This document shows positions 17,057 to 25,319 of a DNA stretch of 64,000 nt, piece after piece (the stretch's first letter is position 1; each line of letters begins with the position of its first letter). The notes under the pieces are model-generated. The model did no database searches, was not told the DNA's origin, and worked only from the letters and a program-made list of their open reading frames with translations. The position numbers were made by a program, and so were the translations under genes. The DNA comes from Actinomadura flavalba DSM 45200 (GTDB lineage: Bacteria > Actinomycetota > Actinomycetes > Streptosporangiales > Streptosporangiaceae): contig NZ_KB894096.1 of NCBI RefSeq assembly GCF_000374305.1, forward strand, positions 186,001 through 250,000, read 5' to 3'.

Positions 17057-17671
17057 TCAGGACGCGGGCAGCAGCCCGTGCCCGGCCAGGAACCGCGCCA
17101 GCCCGCCCGCCCCCCGGTACCGGTGCGCGACGAACCCGTGCCGCGCCGCCGCCGCCACGTTGGCCGCGCCGTCGTCGACGTACAGGCACCGCGACGCGTC
17201 CGCGCGCAGCGCCGACAGCATCCGCTCGAAGGCCGCGTCCTCCGGCTTCACCGCGCCCAGATCGCAACTGAAGAACAGCCGCTCGAACACCGCCATCGAC
17301 GGCGACACCCGCAGCGCCGCCGCCAGATCCGGCGGCGCGTCCGACAGCAGCGCCAGCCGCACCCCCCGCGCCGCCAGGTCCCGCGCGAGCCGCACCGTCG
17401 GCGGATGCGGGTTCAGGCACCCGCCGATGTCCAGCGCCCACAGCCGCTGCCGCGCCGCCTCGTCCCAGCCCGCGCCCGTGTCGGCCGCCACCCCCGCCCA
17501 GAACTCCGCCGCCGACCCGCCCAGGTTGTAGGGACGGCGACGGCCCCAGAACGCCGCCCAGAACACCTCCGGGTCCACGCCCGCCGCCCGCTCGATCCGC
17601 GCCCGCACCGCCGGGGGCAGGTTGCGCGACAGCACCTCGGAGTAGTCGAACACCACCAGCTCCGGCGTCAC
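17057..17671 (-). CDS. HAD-superfamily hydrolase, last gene of sugar-phosphate operon
   Basis: A 204-aa HAD-like phosphatase of the small IA group. Motif I reads VFDYSEVL, with the nucleophile Asp but Ser in place of the usual second Asp. Motif II is LLSDAP, motif III lysine is in GAVKPEDAAFE, and motif IV is LYVDDGAAN. The second-Asp change is seen in some HAD proteins and may lower phosphatase activity or shift chemistry. The GTG at 17671 follows GGGGAGGG and overlaps the TGA of the epimerase gene by 4 nt (GTGA), so translation is coupled. Likely role: dephosphorylating a sugar phosphate made by the upstream enzymes; the substrate is not known. Confidence 0.85.
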   Translation of the reverse strand: MTPELVVFDYSEVLSRNLPPAVRARIERAAGVDPEVFWAAFWGRRRPYNLGGSAAEFWAGVAADTGAGWDEAARQRLWALDIGGCLNPHPPTVRLARDLAARGVRLALLSDAPPDLAAALRVSPSMAVFERLFFSCDLGAVKPEDAAFERMLSALRADASRCLYVDDGAANVAAAARHGFVAHRYRGAGGLARFLAGHGLLPAS

Positions 17672-18669
17672 CGGCCCTCCCCGTCCCGCGCGCCCGGCAC
17701 CACCCGCAGCAGCGCCCGCACCCGCGTCAGCGCCTCGGCCGCCGCCGCCTCCCGGTCCATGCCCGCGTCCTCCCACTCCACCGAGATCGGCCCGGTGTAA
17801 CCGATCGCGTTCAGCACCCGCACGATCGCCTCGAAGTCGACCTCGCCGTGCCCCACCGACACGAAGTCCCAGCCGCGCCGCGGATCGGCCCACGGCAGAT
17901 GCGAGCCCAGCCGCCCGTTGCGGCCGTCCAGCGCCAGCCGCGTGTCCTTGAAGTCCACGTGCAGCAGCACGTCGCGGAAGTCGCCGGCGAACACCGCCGG
18001 GTCCAGGCCCTGCCACACGAAATGGCTCGGGTCCAGGTTGAACCCGAACGCCGGATGGCCCTGCACCGCCTCCAGCGCGCGCCGCGCCGTCCAGTAGTCG
18101 TAGGCGATCTCGCCCGGATGGACCTCCAGCGCGAACCGCACGCCGACCTGGTCGAAGGCGTCCAGGATCGGCGTCCAGCGGCGGGCGAAGTCGCCGAAGC
18201 CCGCCGCGATCCGCGCCTCGCTCACCGGCGGGAACCGCAGGAACATCGGCCAGATCGACGACCCGGTGAACCCCACCACCGTCCGCGCCTCCAGCCACGC
18301 CGCCGCCTGGGCCGCCGCCCGCATCGCCTCGGCCGCCCGCCGCCGCACCCCCTCGGCGTCGCCGTCGCCCCACACCCACGGCGGGACGATCCCGCGATGC
18401 CGGTCGTCGATCGGATCGCACACCGCCTGCCCGATCATGTGCGCGGCCAGCGCGTGCACGCGCAGGCCGTGGCGGCGCAGCGTCGCCCGGACCTCGCGCA
18501 GATAGGACGGGTCGCCGGCGCGGCGCAGGTCCAGATGCCGGGGATGGCACGCCAGCTCCAGCCCGTCGTACCCCCACGACTCCGCCAGCCGGCACACCTC
18601 CGCCAGCTCCAGGTCCGTCCACTGCAACGTCAGCAGCGTCACCGGCCGCCCGGCCACGTCCGCGCTCAT
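17668..18669 (-). CDS. sugar phosphate isomerase/epimerase (xylose isomerase-like TIM barrel)
   Basis: A 333-aa AP-endonuclease-2/xylose-isomerase-like barrel. The four metal-binding positions expected for sugar isomerases/epimerases are visible: Glu in FALEVHPGEIAYD, Asp in GFNLDPSHFVWQG, His in VLLHVDFKDTR and Glu in PISVEWEDAGMD. It likely uses a divalent metal to isomerise or epimerise a sugar or sugar phosphate. The start ATG at 18669 overlaps the TGA of the triose-phosphate-isomerase-like gene (ATGA), and its own stop overlaps the HAD start, so it is the third gene of a coupled operon. Confidence 0.88.
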   Translation of the reverse strand: MSADVAGRPVTLLTLQWTDLELAEVCRLAESWGYDGLELACHPRHLDLRRAGDPSYLREVRATLRRHGLRVHALAAHMIGQAVCDPIDDRHRGIVPPWVWGDGDAEGVRRRAAEAMRAAAQAAAWLEARTVVGFTGSSIWPMFLRFPPVSEARIAAGFGDFARRWTPILDAFDQVGVRFALEVHPGEIAYDYWTARRALEAVQGHPAFGFNLDPSHFVWQGLDPAVFAGDFRDVLLHVDFKDTRLALDGRNGRLGSHLPWADPRRGWDFVSVGHGEVDFEAIVRVLNAIGYTGPISVEWEDAGMDREAAAAEALTRVRALLRVVPGARDGEGR

Positions 18670-19442
18670 CCCGCCTCCCCGGCCGCGCCGTGCAGGACCT
18701 CGGCCAGCACCTCGCGGCGCATCCCCGCGTCGTGCGCCGCCCGGCCCAGGCCCACGCCGTCCAGCGGCGCCACCGCCGCCAGCCGCGAGAACACCCCCGG
18801 CACCACCGCGCCGCCGTACAGGACGCGCACCGGGCCCGCGCGGCCCCGGCCGATCGCGTGCAGGGCGTGCAGGACGGGCGCCGCGTACTCCGGCGCCGCG
18901 GCCTGCTCGGCGCCGATCGTCCACGCCGGTTCGTACATCAGCACCAGCGGCGCGCCCGGCGGCAGCGCCGCCGCCACCACCGACGCCTGCGCCGCCGTGA
19001 CCGCCTCGGCGGCCGGGCCCCGGCCCGTCTCCCCGACGGTCACCACCGGCACCAGGCCCGCCCGCGCCGCCGCGGCCGCCTTGCGGGCGACCAGCGCGTC
19101 GTCCTCGCCCAGCGCCCTGCGGTCGGCGTGCCCGAGCAGCACGTGCGTGCACCCGACCTCGGCCAGCAGCGCTGGCGCCACCTCGCCCGTCGGCACCCCC
19201 GCGTCCCCGTCGTGCCAGCAGTCCTGACCGGCCACCGCGATCCCGGTGTCCTCCAGCGCGCGCGCCGCCGGGCCCGTCAGCGGCCCCGGCACGGCCACGA
19301 AGAACCCCGCCGCCGCCAGCGGCGCGGCGTCGGCGCGCAGCTCGGCCAGCCACGCCGCCAGGCCGCGACGGCCCAGCAGCCCCTTGGTGTTGGTGCCGGT
19401 CACCCGCGCCGGAAGCGCGGCCGGTCCCGCCGCAACGCCCAT
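18666..19442 (-). CDS. triose-phosphate isomerase-like protein
   Basis: A 258-aa TIM-barrel protein with the triose-phosphate isomerase catalytic set: Asn18 and Lys20 (GTNTKG), His105 (LLGHADRR, standard LGHSERR) and Glu171 (YEPAWTIG). The phosphate-binding LYGGAV is also present. The changed loop-6 region (AEQAA after WTIG) and ADRR suggest a catabolic paralogue rather than the glycolytic housekeeping enzyme, for example one acting on tetrulose or another ketose phosphate as EryH/LerI relatives do. That assignment is inference. The start ATG at 19442 is 2 nt after the TAG of the SIS gene and has GGAG upstream. Confidence 0.85.
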   Translation of the reverse strand: MGVAAGPAALPARVTGTNTKGLLGRRGLAAWLAELRADAAPLAAAGFFVAVPGPLTGPAARALEDTGIAVAGQDCWHDGDAGVPTGEVAPALLAEVGCTHVLLGHADRRALGEDDALVARKAAAAARAGLVPVVTVGETGRGPAAEAVTAAQASVVAAALPPGAPLVLMYEPAWTIGAEQAAAPEYAAPVLHALHAIGRGRAGPVRVLYGGAVVPGVFSRLAAVAPLDGVGLGRAAHDAGMRREVLAEVLHGAAGEAG

Positions 19443-19444
19443 GA

Positions 19445-20071
19445 CTACTCCAGGTTGGTGTGCTGCGCCGACATGTAGTCCGGATCGGCCGCGCCCGACC
19501 GCTCCAGCGTCAGGATCAGCACGTCGAACAGCAGCAGCGCGCACTGCTCGAACAGCGTCCCGACGAACTGCTCCGAGCCCGGCCGCCCGGCCGTCTCGTG
19601 CTCGGTCACGTCCACCACCAGGTCGGCGGCCTCCGCCAGCGCCGCCGCCGGATCGCCCGTCACCGCCGCCACCCGCGCGCCCGCCGCCCGCGCCGACTCG
19701 GCCAGCGCCAGCACGGTCGGCGTGGCGCCCGACCCGCTGCACGCGATGAGCAGATCGCCCTCGCCCGCCGCCGGGGCCGTCACCTCCTGGGCGACGTGCG
19801 CGGTCACGCCGACGTGCACGAGCCGCATCGCGAACCCCTCCGCCGCCAGCCGCGAACGGCCCGCGCCCAGCAGGTAGACCCGGTCGGCGGCCCCGATCTC
19901 GCCGAGCAGCGCCACCGCCTGCTCGGCCCGGACCGCCCCGACCGTGGCGGCCACCTCGCCGAGGACGCACGAACGCGCCGCCGGAAAATGGCCGAGATAC
20001 CGCTCGCGGTGCGCCGGGGTGAAACGTTCTGAGTCGTCGCGGGAGTGCGGCGACGAGGCCGGTCGGATCAT
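19445..20071 (-). CDS. SIS-domain protein, 6-phospho-3-hexuloisomerase-like
   Basis: A 208-aa single-SIS-domain sugar isomerase. It matches 6-phospho-3-hexuloisomerase (HxlB/PHI) in order: VYLLGAGRSRLAAEGFAMRL, GDLLIACSGSGATPTVL (112-118 core), EQFVGTLFEQCALLLFD and the C-terminal HTNLE end. PHI interconverts hexulose-6-phosphate and fructose-6-phosphate after the hexulose-phosphate synthase step, but no synthase gene is nearby. The true substrate may therefore be another ketose phosphate. The start ATG at 20071 has GGGAG 6 nt upstream. It is the first gene of a four-gene operon with overlaps of 2-4 nt. Confidence 0.86.
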   Translation of the reverse strand: MIRPASSPHSRDDSERFTPAHRERYLGHFPAARSCVLGEVAATVGAVRAEQAVALLGEIGAADRVYLLGAGRSRLAAEGFAMRLVHVGVTAHVAQEVTAPAAGEGDLLIACSGSGATPTVLALAESARAAGARVAAVTGDPAAALAEAADLVVDVTEHETAGRPGSEQFVGTLFEQCALLLFDVLILTLERSGAADPDYMSAQHTNLE

Positions 20072-20512
20072 GGAATCTCCCAACGTCCGGTCACCGGAAA
20101 GGAATCGGGAACACCGCGACGATCCGGAGTGATCGCAGTTCAACGGTGTCCTGGTGGGCCCGCGTCCGTCTTTCTCATGGAGGGGGGCGCGGATAAGGCG
20201 ATACCCCGCGGTGAGATCACTAGTCGCATTTCCGAGAAAAAATAGAAGTGGTCCGGCGCGGATATGAAAGATCATGAATAAATGCCGGGGGCGGTGGTGA
20301 ACCCGACGAGTTAAGTCGGGTATGTCGCCCGGTCGTGCGCCACGACGGGCTTCCCGGCGGTTTTTGTCAACGAGCTTCACACCCCGCCGGGCAAGTGCTG
20401 CGCCCGAGGTGAAGACCTGCCCGCGGACATGACCGTACGGTCGTCCCCTATCGCGGCCGAAGCACGTCCGGCCGAACCCTGCACCGCGAACCGGAACGCC
20501 AAAGGAGCCCCC
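20072..20512. other. 441-bp divergent promoter region, AT-richer than surroundings
   Basis: No gene seen. It separates the minus-strand sugar-phosphate operon from the plus-strand desaturase. Segment 20230-20300 is locally AT-rich (GAAAAAATAG, GATATGAAAGATCATGAATAA), unusual for this window and a likely promoter zone for one or both units. Confidence 0.5.
20431..20442. promoter_or_regulatory. 12-bp perfect palindrome upstream of the desaturase gene
   Basis: GACCGTACGGTC lies 70-80 bp before the desaturase start. It has the form of a TetR/FadR-type operator and resembles the core of the operators at 57861 and 58516. No cognate regulator gene is adjacent. Confidence 0.4.
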
Positions 20513-21484
20513 ATGACCGCGGGCGTCGCCGATGTGGGCAACAGCAGAACGCCGCTGCCCGACATCTCTCCCAATGCCGTCCCGCTCGTCGAACGCATCA
20601 GCGTCGTCGTCTTCGTCGTCGGCCCCGTCATCGCCCTGGCCGCCGCCGTCCCCTTCTTCTGGGGCTGGGGCCTGGGCTGGACCGACGTCGCGATCTTCGC
20701 GCTCCTGTATCCGTTCAACGCGCTCGGCATCACCGTCGGCTACCACCGCTACTTCACCCACGGCGGCTTCAAGGCCAAACGGTGGCTGAAGATCGTCCTG
20801 GCCGTTCTCGGCGGACAGGCGTGGCAGGGCTCGGTGATCTTCTGGGTGGCCGACCACCGCCGCCACCACAAGTACTCCGACCGCGAGGGCGACCCCCACT
20901 CCCCGTGGGCGTTCGGACCCGGCGTCTGGGGTCTGACCAAGGGCCTGTTCCACGCCCACATGGGCTGGCTGTTCCGCAAGACCCGCACCTCGCGGACCAA
21001 GTACGCGCCCGACCTGCTCAAGGACCCCGACCTGCGGTTCATGAGCCGCAACGACGTCTACGTCCTCATCGCCGCCAGCACGCTGCTGGTCCCGATGGGC
21101 CTGGGCGCCCTGCTCACCTGGTCGTGGCACGGCGCCGTCACCGCCCTGTTCTGGGCCGGAATCCTGCGCGTCTTCGCCGGCGACCACATCACGTTCTCGA
21201 TCAACTCGATCTGCCACGTCTTCGGCAAGAAGCACTTCAAGACGCGCGACGAGTCCCGCAACGTGTGGTGGCTGGCCCTGCCGTCCTTCGGCGAGTCCTG
21301 GCACAACCTGCACCACGCCGACCCCACCTGCGCCCGGCACGGCGTCCTCAAGGGCCAGATCGACATCAGCGCCCGCGCCATCTGGCTCTTCGAGAAGCTC
21401 GGCTGGGTCTGGGACGTGCGCTGGCCCGACGAGGAACGCCTCGCCGCCCGCCGCCTGCACCCCGAGCCCACCGGCACCCGCTGA
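20513..21484 (+). CDS. membrane fatty acyl-CoA desaturase
   Basis: A 323-aa integral membrane desaturase (FA_desaturase, delta-9/stearoyl-CoA type). The three di-iron histidine boxes are present: HRYFTH (78-83), HRRHH (115-119) and HNLHH (264-268), separated by paired hydrophobic helices. It introduces a double bond into an acyl chain with O2 and an electron donor; no ferredoxin or reductase gene is adjacent. The start ATG at 20513 is chosen for AAAGGAG 6 nt upstream. It is followed after 50 nt by an acyl-AMP ligase gene, suggesting one lipid-modifying unit. Confidence 0.92.
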   Translation: MTAGVADVGNSRTPLPDISPNAVPLVERISVVVFVVGPVIALAAAVPFFWGWGLGWTDVAIFALLYPFNALGITVGYHRYFTHGGFKAKRWLKIVLAVLGGQAWQGSVIFWVADHRRHHKYSDREGDPHSPWAFGPGVWGLTKGLFHAHMGWLFRKTRTSRTKYAPDLLKDPDLRFMSRNDVYVLIAASTLLVPMGLGALLTWSWHGAVTALFWAGILRVFAGDHITFSINSICHVFGKKHFKTRDESRNVWWLALPSFGESWHNLHHADPTCARHGVLKGQIDISARAIWLFEKLGWVWDVRWPDEERLAARRLHPEPTGTR

Positions 21485-21534
21485 CCCACCCCCTCCGACC
21501 TCCGGCCCCCCTTGGCTTCTTTGGAGCGCCTCGC

Positions 21535-23292
21535 ATGACCCTGAAGGAACTGGACCGCACCCCGCTCGTGCACCGCCTCGCCCGCTGGGCCCAGCAGTAC
21601 CCCGACGACCGGGCGTACACGTACATGGACTACAGCGAGAACGTCGACGGCGTCGCCGTCGAGATGACGTGGGGCGAGCTGGACCGCCGCGCCCGCGCCC
21701 TGGCCGCCGTGCTGCGCGACGGCACCGACGCCGGCCAGCGCGCCGCCATCCTGGCCCCGCAGACGCTCGACTACATCATCGGGTTCCTCGGCTGCCACTA
21801 CGCCCGCGTCATCGCCGTCCCGCTGTTCTCCCCGGACCTGCCCGGCCACGCCGACCGCCTCGTGGCCGTCTACGGCGACGCCGAGCCCGAGACCGTCCTG
21901 ACGATCACCTCCGCGCTGCCGCACGTCGAGGCGTTCTTCGACCAGCACACCCTGCCGCGCCCCAAGCAGATCATCACCGTCGACACCATCGACACCACCC
22001 GCACCTGGGACGACGAGCCGATCTCCGCCGACGACCTGGCCTACCTCCAGTACACCTCCGGGTCCACCCGCGTCCCCGCCGGCGTCATGCTCACCCACGG
22101 CAACCTGGCCGCCAACGCCGAGCAGTGCTGGGGCACCTTCGACGGCATCCCGCGCGTGTCCACCGGCGTCAACTGGCTGCCGCTCTTCCACGACATGGGC
22201 CTGGTCACCGCCGTCGGCCTGCCCATCGCCTACGCCAGCCCCGCCGTCCTCATGGACCCCGTCGCGTTCATCATGCGGCCGATCCGCTGGCTGGAACTGC
22301 TGTCCCAGCAGGGCCACGCGTTCACCTGCGCCCCCAACTTCGCCTACGACTACCTGTCCACCAAGGTCAGCGAGGAGGAGAAGGAGGGCCTGGACCTGTC
22401 CGGCGTGCAGGTCTTCATGAACGGCGCCGAGACCATCCGCGAGGAGACCCTCAGCCGCTACCTGGACGCCTACGGCCCCAAGGGCCTGCGCCCCGAGGTG
22501 CAGGTCCCCGCCTACGGGCTCGCCGAGGCCACCGTCTACGTCTCCTCCTCCTCGCGCTACGAGGTCCCCACCGTCCGGGCCTTCGACCGCGACGCCCTCG
22601 GCCGCGGCGTCCTGGAGCCCTGCGACCGCGACGCCGAACGCGCCACCGTCCTGGTCGGCTGCGGCCAGCCCTACGGGCAGCACGTCGCCGTCGTCGACGC
22701 CGAGACCGGCGTCCGCCTGCCCGACGGGCACATCGGCGAGATGTGGATTCACGGCCCCAACGTCACCGCCGGCTACTGGGGACGCCCCGAGGAGACCGCC
22801 GAGACGTTCGGCGCCGTCCTACAGGGCACCCTCGGGGACCTGCCCGCCGGGCCGTGGCTGCGCACCGGCGACCTCGGCGTCTGGTACGACGGCGAGCTGT
22901 ACGTCACCGGCCGCATCAAGGACCTGGTCATCGTCGACGGCCGCAACCACTACCCGCAGGACATCGAGTACACCGCCTACCACGCCCACGAGGGCGTGCG
23001 CCGCGAGTACGTCGCCGCGTTCGCCCTGGGCGGCGAGGAGACCGAGCGGCTCGTCGTCGTGGCCGAGCGCAACCGCCGCGTCCCCATCAAGCGCCTGGAC
23101 CTGGACGCCGTCACCGACGCCGTCCGCGCCGCCGTCAAGCAGCACCACGACGTGCGCGTCCACGAGCTGGTCCTCATCGAGCCGGGCGGCCTGCCCCGCA
23201 CCAGCAGCGGCAAGGTCTCCCGGCACGCCTGCCGCAAGGCGTACCTGGAGGGCACCCTCCCGGTCACCGACCTGTCCGCCGCCACCGGCTGA
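21535..23292 (+). CDS. fatty acyl-AMP ligase, FadD32-like
   Basis: A 585-aa adenylate-forming enzyme of the FAAL type, which activates fatty acids as acyl-adenylates for transfer to carrier proteins or polyketide synthases. The AMP-binding loop is YTSGSTRVPAGVMLTHGN. FAAL-type blocks GVNWLPLFHDMGLV and FMNGAETIREETL, DLGVWYDGELYVTGRIKD and the catalytic lysine loop RTSSGKVSR are all present. Overall it resembles mycobacterial FadD32, but no Pks13-like synthase or acyl carrier protein gene is nearby. The start ATG at 21535 has TTGGAG upstream. It is the second gene after the desaturase and is followed by a 19-bp terminator. Confidence 0.9.
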   Translation: MTLKELDRTPLVHRLARWAQQYPDDRAYTYMDYSENVDGVAVEMTWGELDRRARALAAVLRDGTDAGQRAAILAPQTLDYIIGFLGCHYARVIAVPLFSPDLPGHADRLVAVYGDAEPETVLTITSALPHVEAFFDQHTLPRPKQIITVDTIDTTRTWDDEPISADDLAYLQYTSGSTRVPAGVMLTHGNLAANAEQCWGTFDGIPRVSTGVNWLPLFHDMGLVTAVGLPIAYASPAVLMDPVAFIMRPIRWLELLSQQGHAFTCAPNFAYDYLSTKVSEEEKEGLDLSGVQVFMNGAETIREETLSRYLDAYGPKGLRPEVQVPAYGLAEATVYVSSSSRYEVPTVRAFDRDALGRGVLEPCDRDAERATVLVGCGQPYGQHVAVVDAETGVRLPDGHIGEMWIHGPNVTAGYWGRPEETAETFGAVLQGTLGDLPAGPWLRTGDLGVWYDGELYVTGRIKDLVIVDGRNHYPQDIEYTAYHAHEGVRREYVAAFALGGEETERLVVVAERNRRVPIKRLDLDAVTDAVRAAVKQHHDVRVHELVLIEPGGLPRTSSGKVSRHACRKAYLEGTLPVTDLSAATG

Positions 23293-23305
23293 CCCGCCCC
23301 CCGAC

Positions 23306-23351
23306 AGCGGCCCGGTGCCCGAGCACAAGGGGGCTCGGGCACCGGGCCGCT
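23306..23351 (+). terminator. 19-bp perfect stem terminator after the acyl-AMP ligase
   Basis: Arms 23306-23324 and 23333-23351 are exact complements with an 8-nt loop, placed 13 nt after the ligase stop codon. Confidence 0.9.
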
Positions 23352-23388
23352 CCCACGTCCGGCGCCCGCGCGGCGCCCGGAGAACGAC

Positions 23389-23423
23389 CGAACGCCCGGA
23401 CCCTCGGCGGGTCCGGGCGTTCG
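23389..23423 (-). terminator. 15-bp stem terminator after the esterase gene
   Basis: Arms 23389-23403 and 23409-23423 pair perfectly around a 5-nt loop, 15 nt beyond the stop of the minus-strand esterase gene. With the preceding hairpin it isolates two convergent transcripts. Confidence 0.88.
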
Positions 23424-23437
23424 TGTGCGTGCGGGGG

Positions 23438-24469
23438 TCAGGCGGGCTTGGCGCCGACCGCCTTGATCAGGTTGGGCCAGACGGCGGTCGCCTCGCGAAT
23501 CCAGGCGGGCCAGTTGTGGCGGCCGTCGTCGTAGATGTGCGCCGTGTAGGGGATCTTCAGGGTGTCCAGGCGCTTGCGGAAGTCCTCGTTGTTCGAGCCG
23601 ATCGCGATCTCGCTCAGCAGGCCGATGTCCCACGGCGCGACGTCGGGGTCGCCCGGGCCCGGACGGCCCGTCGTGCCCGCCGAGAAGAACAGCCCCGTGC
23701 CGCGCAGCTTGTCGGCCAGCGTGTACGGGTCGTGGGCCTGCCACGACGCGTCGTCCCACCACGGGATGCCCCAGATCGCGTACGGGTCCTGGCCGTTGCC
23801 CATGTTGGTGAACATCAGCAGCGCCGGGATGCCCGGCTGGCGCATCGACAGGATGCCGCTCAGCGACGCCACGTACTTGAACGATCCGGGCTGCCGCGCC
23901 GCGTAGCTGAACGCGCCGTGCCCGCCCGAGGAGTTCCCGATCGCCGCGCGCACCGTGCTGGCGCCGTAGTTGCGCTCGATGAGCTGGAAGACCTCCTTGG
24001 TGTGGAAGGTCTCCCACTTGGGCGTGCCGCCCTTGCCGTAGTTGCGCCAGTCAGCGTACGAGCCGTTCTCGGCCTCGGGCATCACGACGATGACCTGGTA
24101 CTTGCGGGCCCAGCCCTCGATGTCGGTGCTGCGCGACCACGACAGGTAGCCGTCCTGGCCGCCGTGGAACGCGTAGATGACCGGGTACTTGGTCGTCGAC
24201 CCCTCGCGCCAGCCCGTCGGCAGCAGGACACGCGTCTTGACCGACTTGCCCAGCGACGGCGAGTTGATCGTCAGGTCGATCTGGCCCGCGGCGATCTGCT
24301 GCACGGAGGTGATCCGCGCGCCGGTGTCGGCCGCCTTGGCCGGAGCCGCCGCGGCCTGCGCCGGGACCGCCGCCACGCCCGCACCGGAGACCAGCGCCAC
24401 GCCGATCGCCGACGCGGCCAGGGAACGACGCCACCGGACGGGCGGACGGACGGGCGTGGAGGGGGACAT
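23438..24469 (-). CDS. secreted esterase, antigen-85-like alpha/beta hydrolase
   Basis: A 343-aa exported esterase (PF00756, the family of esterase D and the antigen 85 mycolyltransferases). The N-terminus has a basic region with twin arginine (RRSLA), a hydrophobic core and an Ala-rich cleavage zone ending near AQAAAA, so Sec or Tat export is expected. The nucleophile elbow is GNSSGG, and the late histidine is in DDGRHNWPAW, close to the H-W pattern of antigen 85. It could be an acyl or cell-envelope lipid transferase/esterase, which fits the neighbouring desaturase and acyl-AMP ligase; the acyl acceptor is unknown. ATG start at 24469. Confidence 0.86.
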   Translation of the reverse strand: MSPSTPVRPPVRWRRSLAASAIGVALVSGAGVAAVPAQAAAAPAKAADTGARITSVQQIAAGQIDLTINSPSLGKSVKTRVLLPTGWREGSTTKYPVIYAFHGGQDGYLSWSRSTDIEGWARKYQVIVVMPEAENGSYADWRNYGKGGTPKWETFHTKEVFQLIERNYGASTVRAAIGNSSGGHGAFSYAARQPGSFKYVASLSGILSMRQPGIPALLMFTNMGNGQDPYAIWGIPWWDDASWQAHDPYTLADKLRGTGLFFSAGTTGRPGPGDPDVAPWDIGLLSEIAIGSNNEDFRKRLDTLKIPYTAHIYDDGRHNWPAWIREATAVWPNLIKAVGAKPA

Positions 24470-24656
24470 GGCACTCCCAGAGCTTCAGGGCAGGGGCGAC
24501 CCGGATGATCGCACTGATAGCCGCAGAGTGTCCCGTATCTGCGTGTTGTGCTCTATGTCCTTAAGTGACAAAACAGTGATCAATGTGTGTCGGCGGGTGA
24601 GCCCCCCAGGTCAGCGGCGGGCCCGGCCATCGCGGTCCATGCGGCAGGATGCGGGG

Positions 24657-25319
24657 ATGCAGGTGCTCCGAACGCGGGACGGGCGCCGCACCCGCGCGCC
24701 GTCCCGCACCTCCGTCATCGCCGCAGCGGCGGTCCTCGCGGCGGTGCTGGCCGTCCTCACCACGGCGGACGTGCTGGCCGGCGGCGCGCTGCGCCGGTTC
24801 GACGCCTGGACGTTCGCCAGCGGGCTGCCGCCCCGCACCGGCGTCCGGCACATGATCTGGCGCACGATCGTCAACGGCGGCCAGTACTGGATCGTCGGCT
24901 CCCTCACCGCGCTGGCCGCCCTGTACGCCGCGTGGCGCGACCGGGCGCCCGGCGTCGCGGTCCGCGCCGCGCTGTGGCTGGTGACAGCGCTGGCCGCGAC
25001 GCGCGGCGCCCAGTACCTGTTCGCGCGGACGCCGCCGCTGGACGGCCGCGACGCGCTCTTCCAGGACGGGTTCCTGTCCTATCCGTCCGGGCACGCCGCC
25101 AACGCCGCCGGATGCCTGCTCATGATCGCCGTGCTGCTGCGCGCGTCGCGCCGCTGGACGGCCGCCGCCGCCGTGCTGGCCGCGGCCGTCGCCGTCGCGA
25201 CCGTCACGCTCGGCTACCACTGGCCCACCGACGCCCTGGCCGGATGGGCCCTGGGCACCGCCCTCGGCTGCGCCGGGGCGCTGCTGGTGCCCGGCCGGTC
25301 AGGCGAGCCCGGCGAGTAG
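24657..25319 (+). CDS. PAP2-family phosphatase (membrane)
   Basis: A 220-aa membrane protein with about five helices and the phosphatidic acid phosphatase type 2 signature: PSGHAANAAG (motif 2) and LGYHWPTDALAGW (motif 3). Motif 1 (KX6RP) is degenerate, around FARTPPLDGRD. It likely removes phosphate from a lipid phosphate such as undecaprenyl pyrophosphate at the outer face of the membrane. The start ATG at 24657 has GCGGGG just upstream; an in-frame ATG at 24639 is an alternative. Its last 21 bp overlap the 3' end of the convergent hydrolase gene. Confidence 0.86.
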   Translation: MQVLRTRDGRRTRAPSRTSVIAAAAVLAAVLAVLTTADVLAGGALRRFDAWTFASGLPPRTGVRHMIWRTIVNGGQYWIVGSLTALAALYAAWRDRAPGVAVRAALWLVTALAATRGAQYLFARTPPLDGRDALFQDGFLSYPSGHAANAAGCLLMIAVLLRASRRWTAAAAVLAAAVAVATVTLGYHWPTDALAGWALGTALGCAGALLVPGRSGEPGE

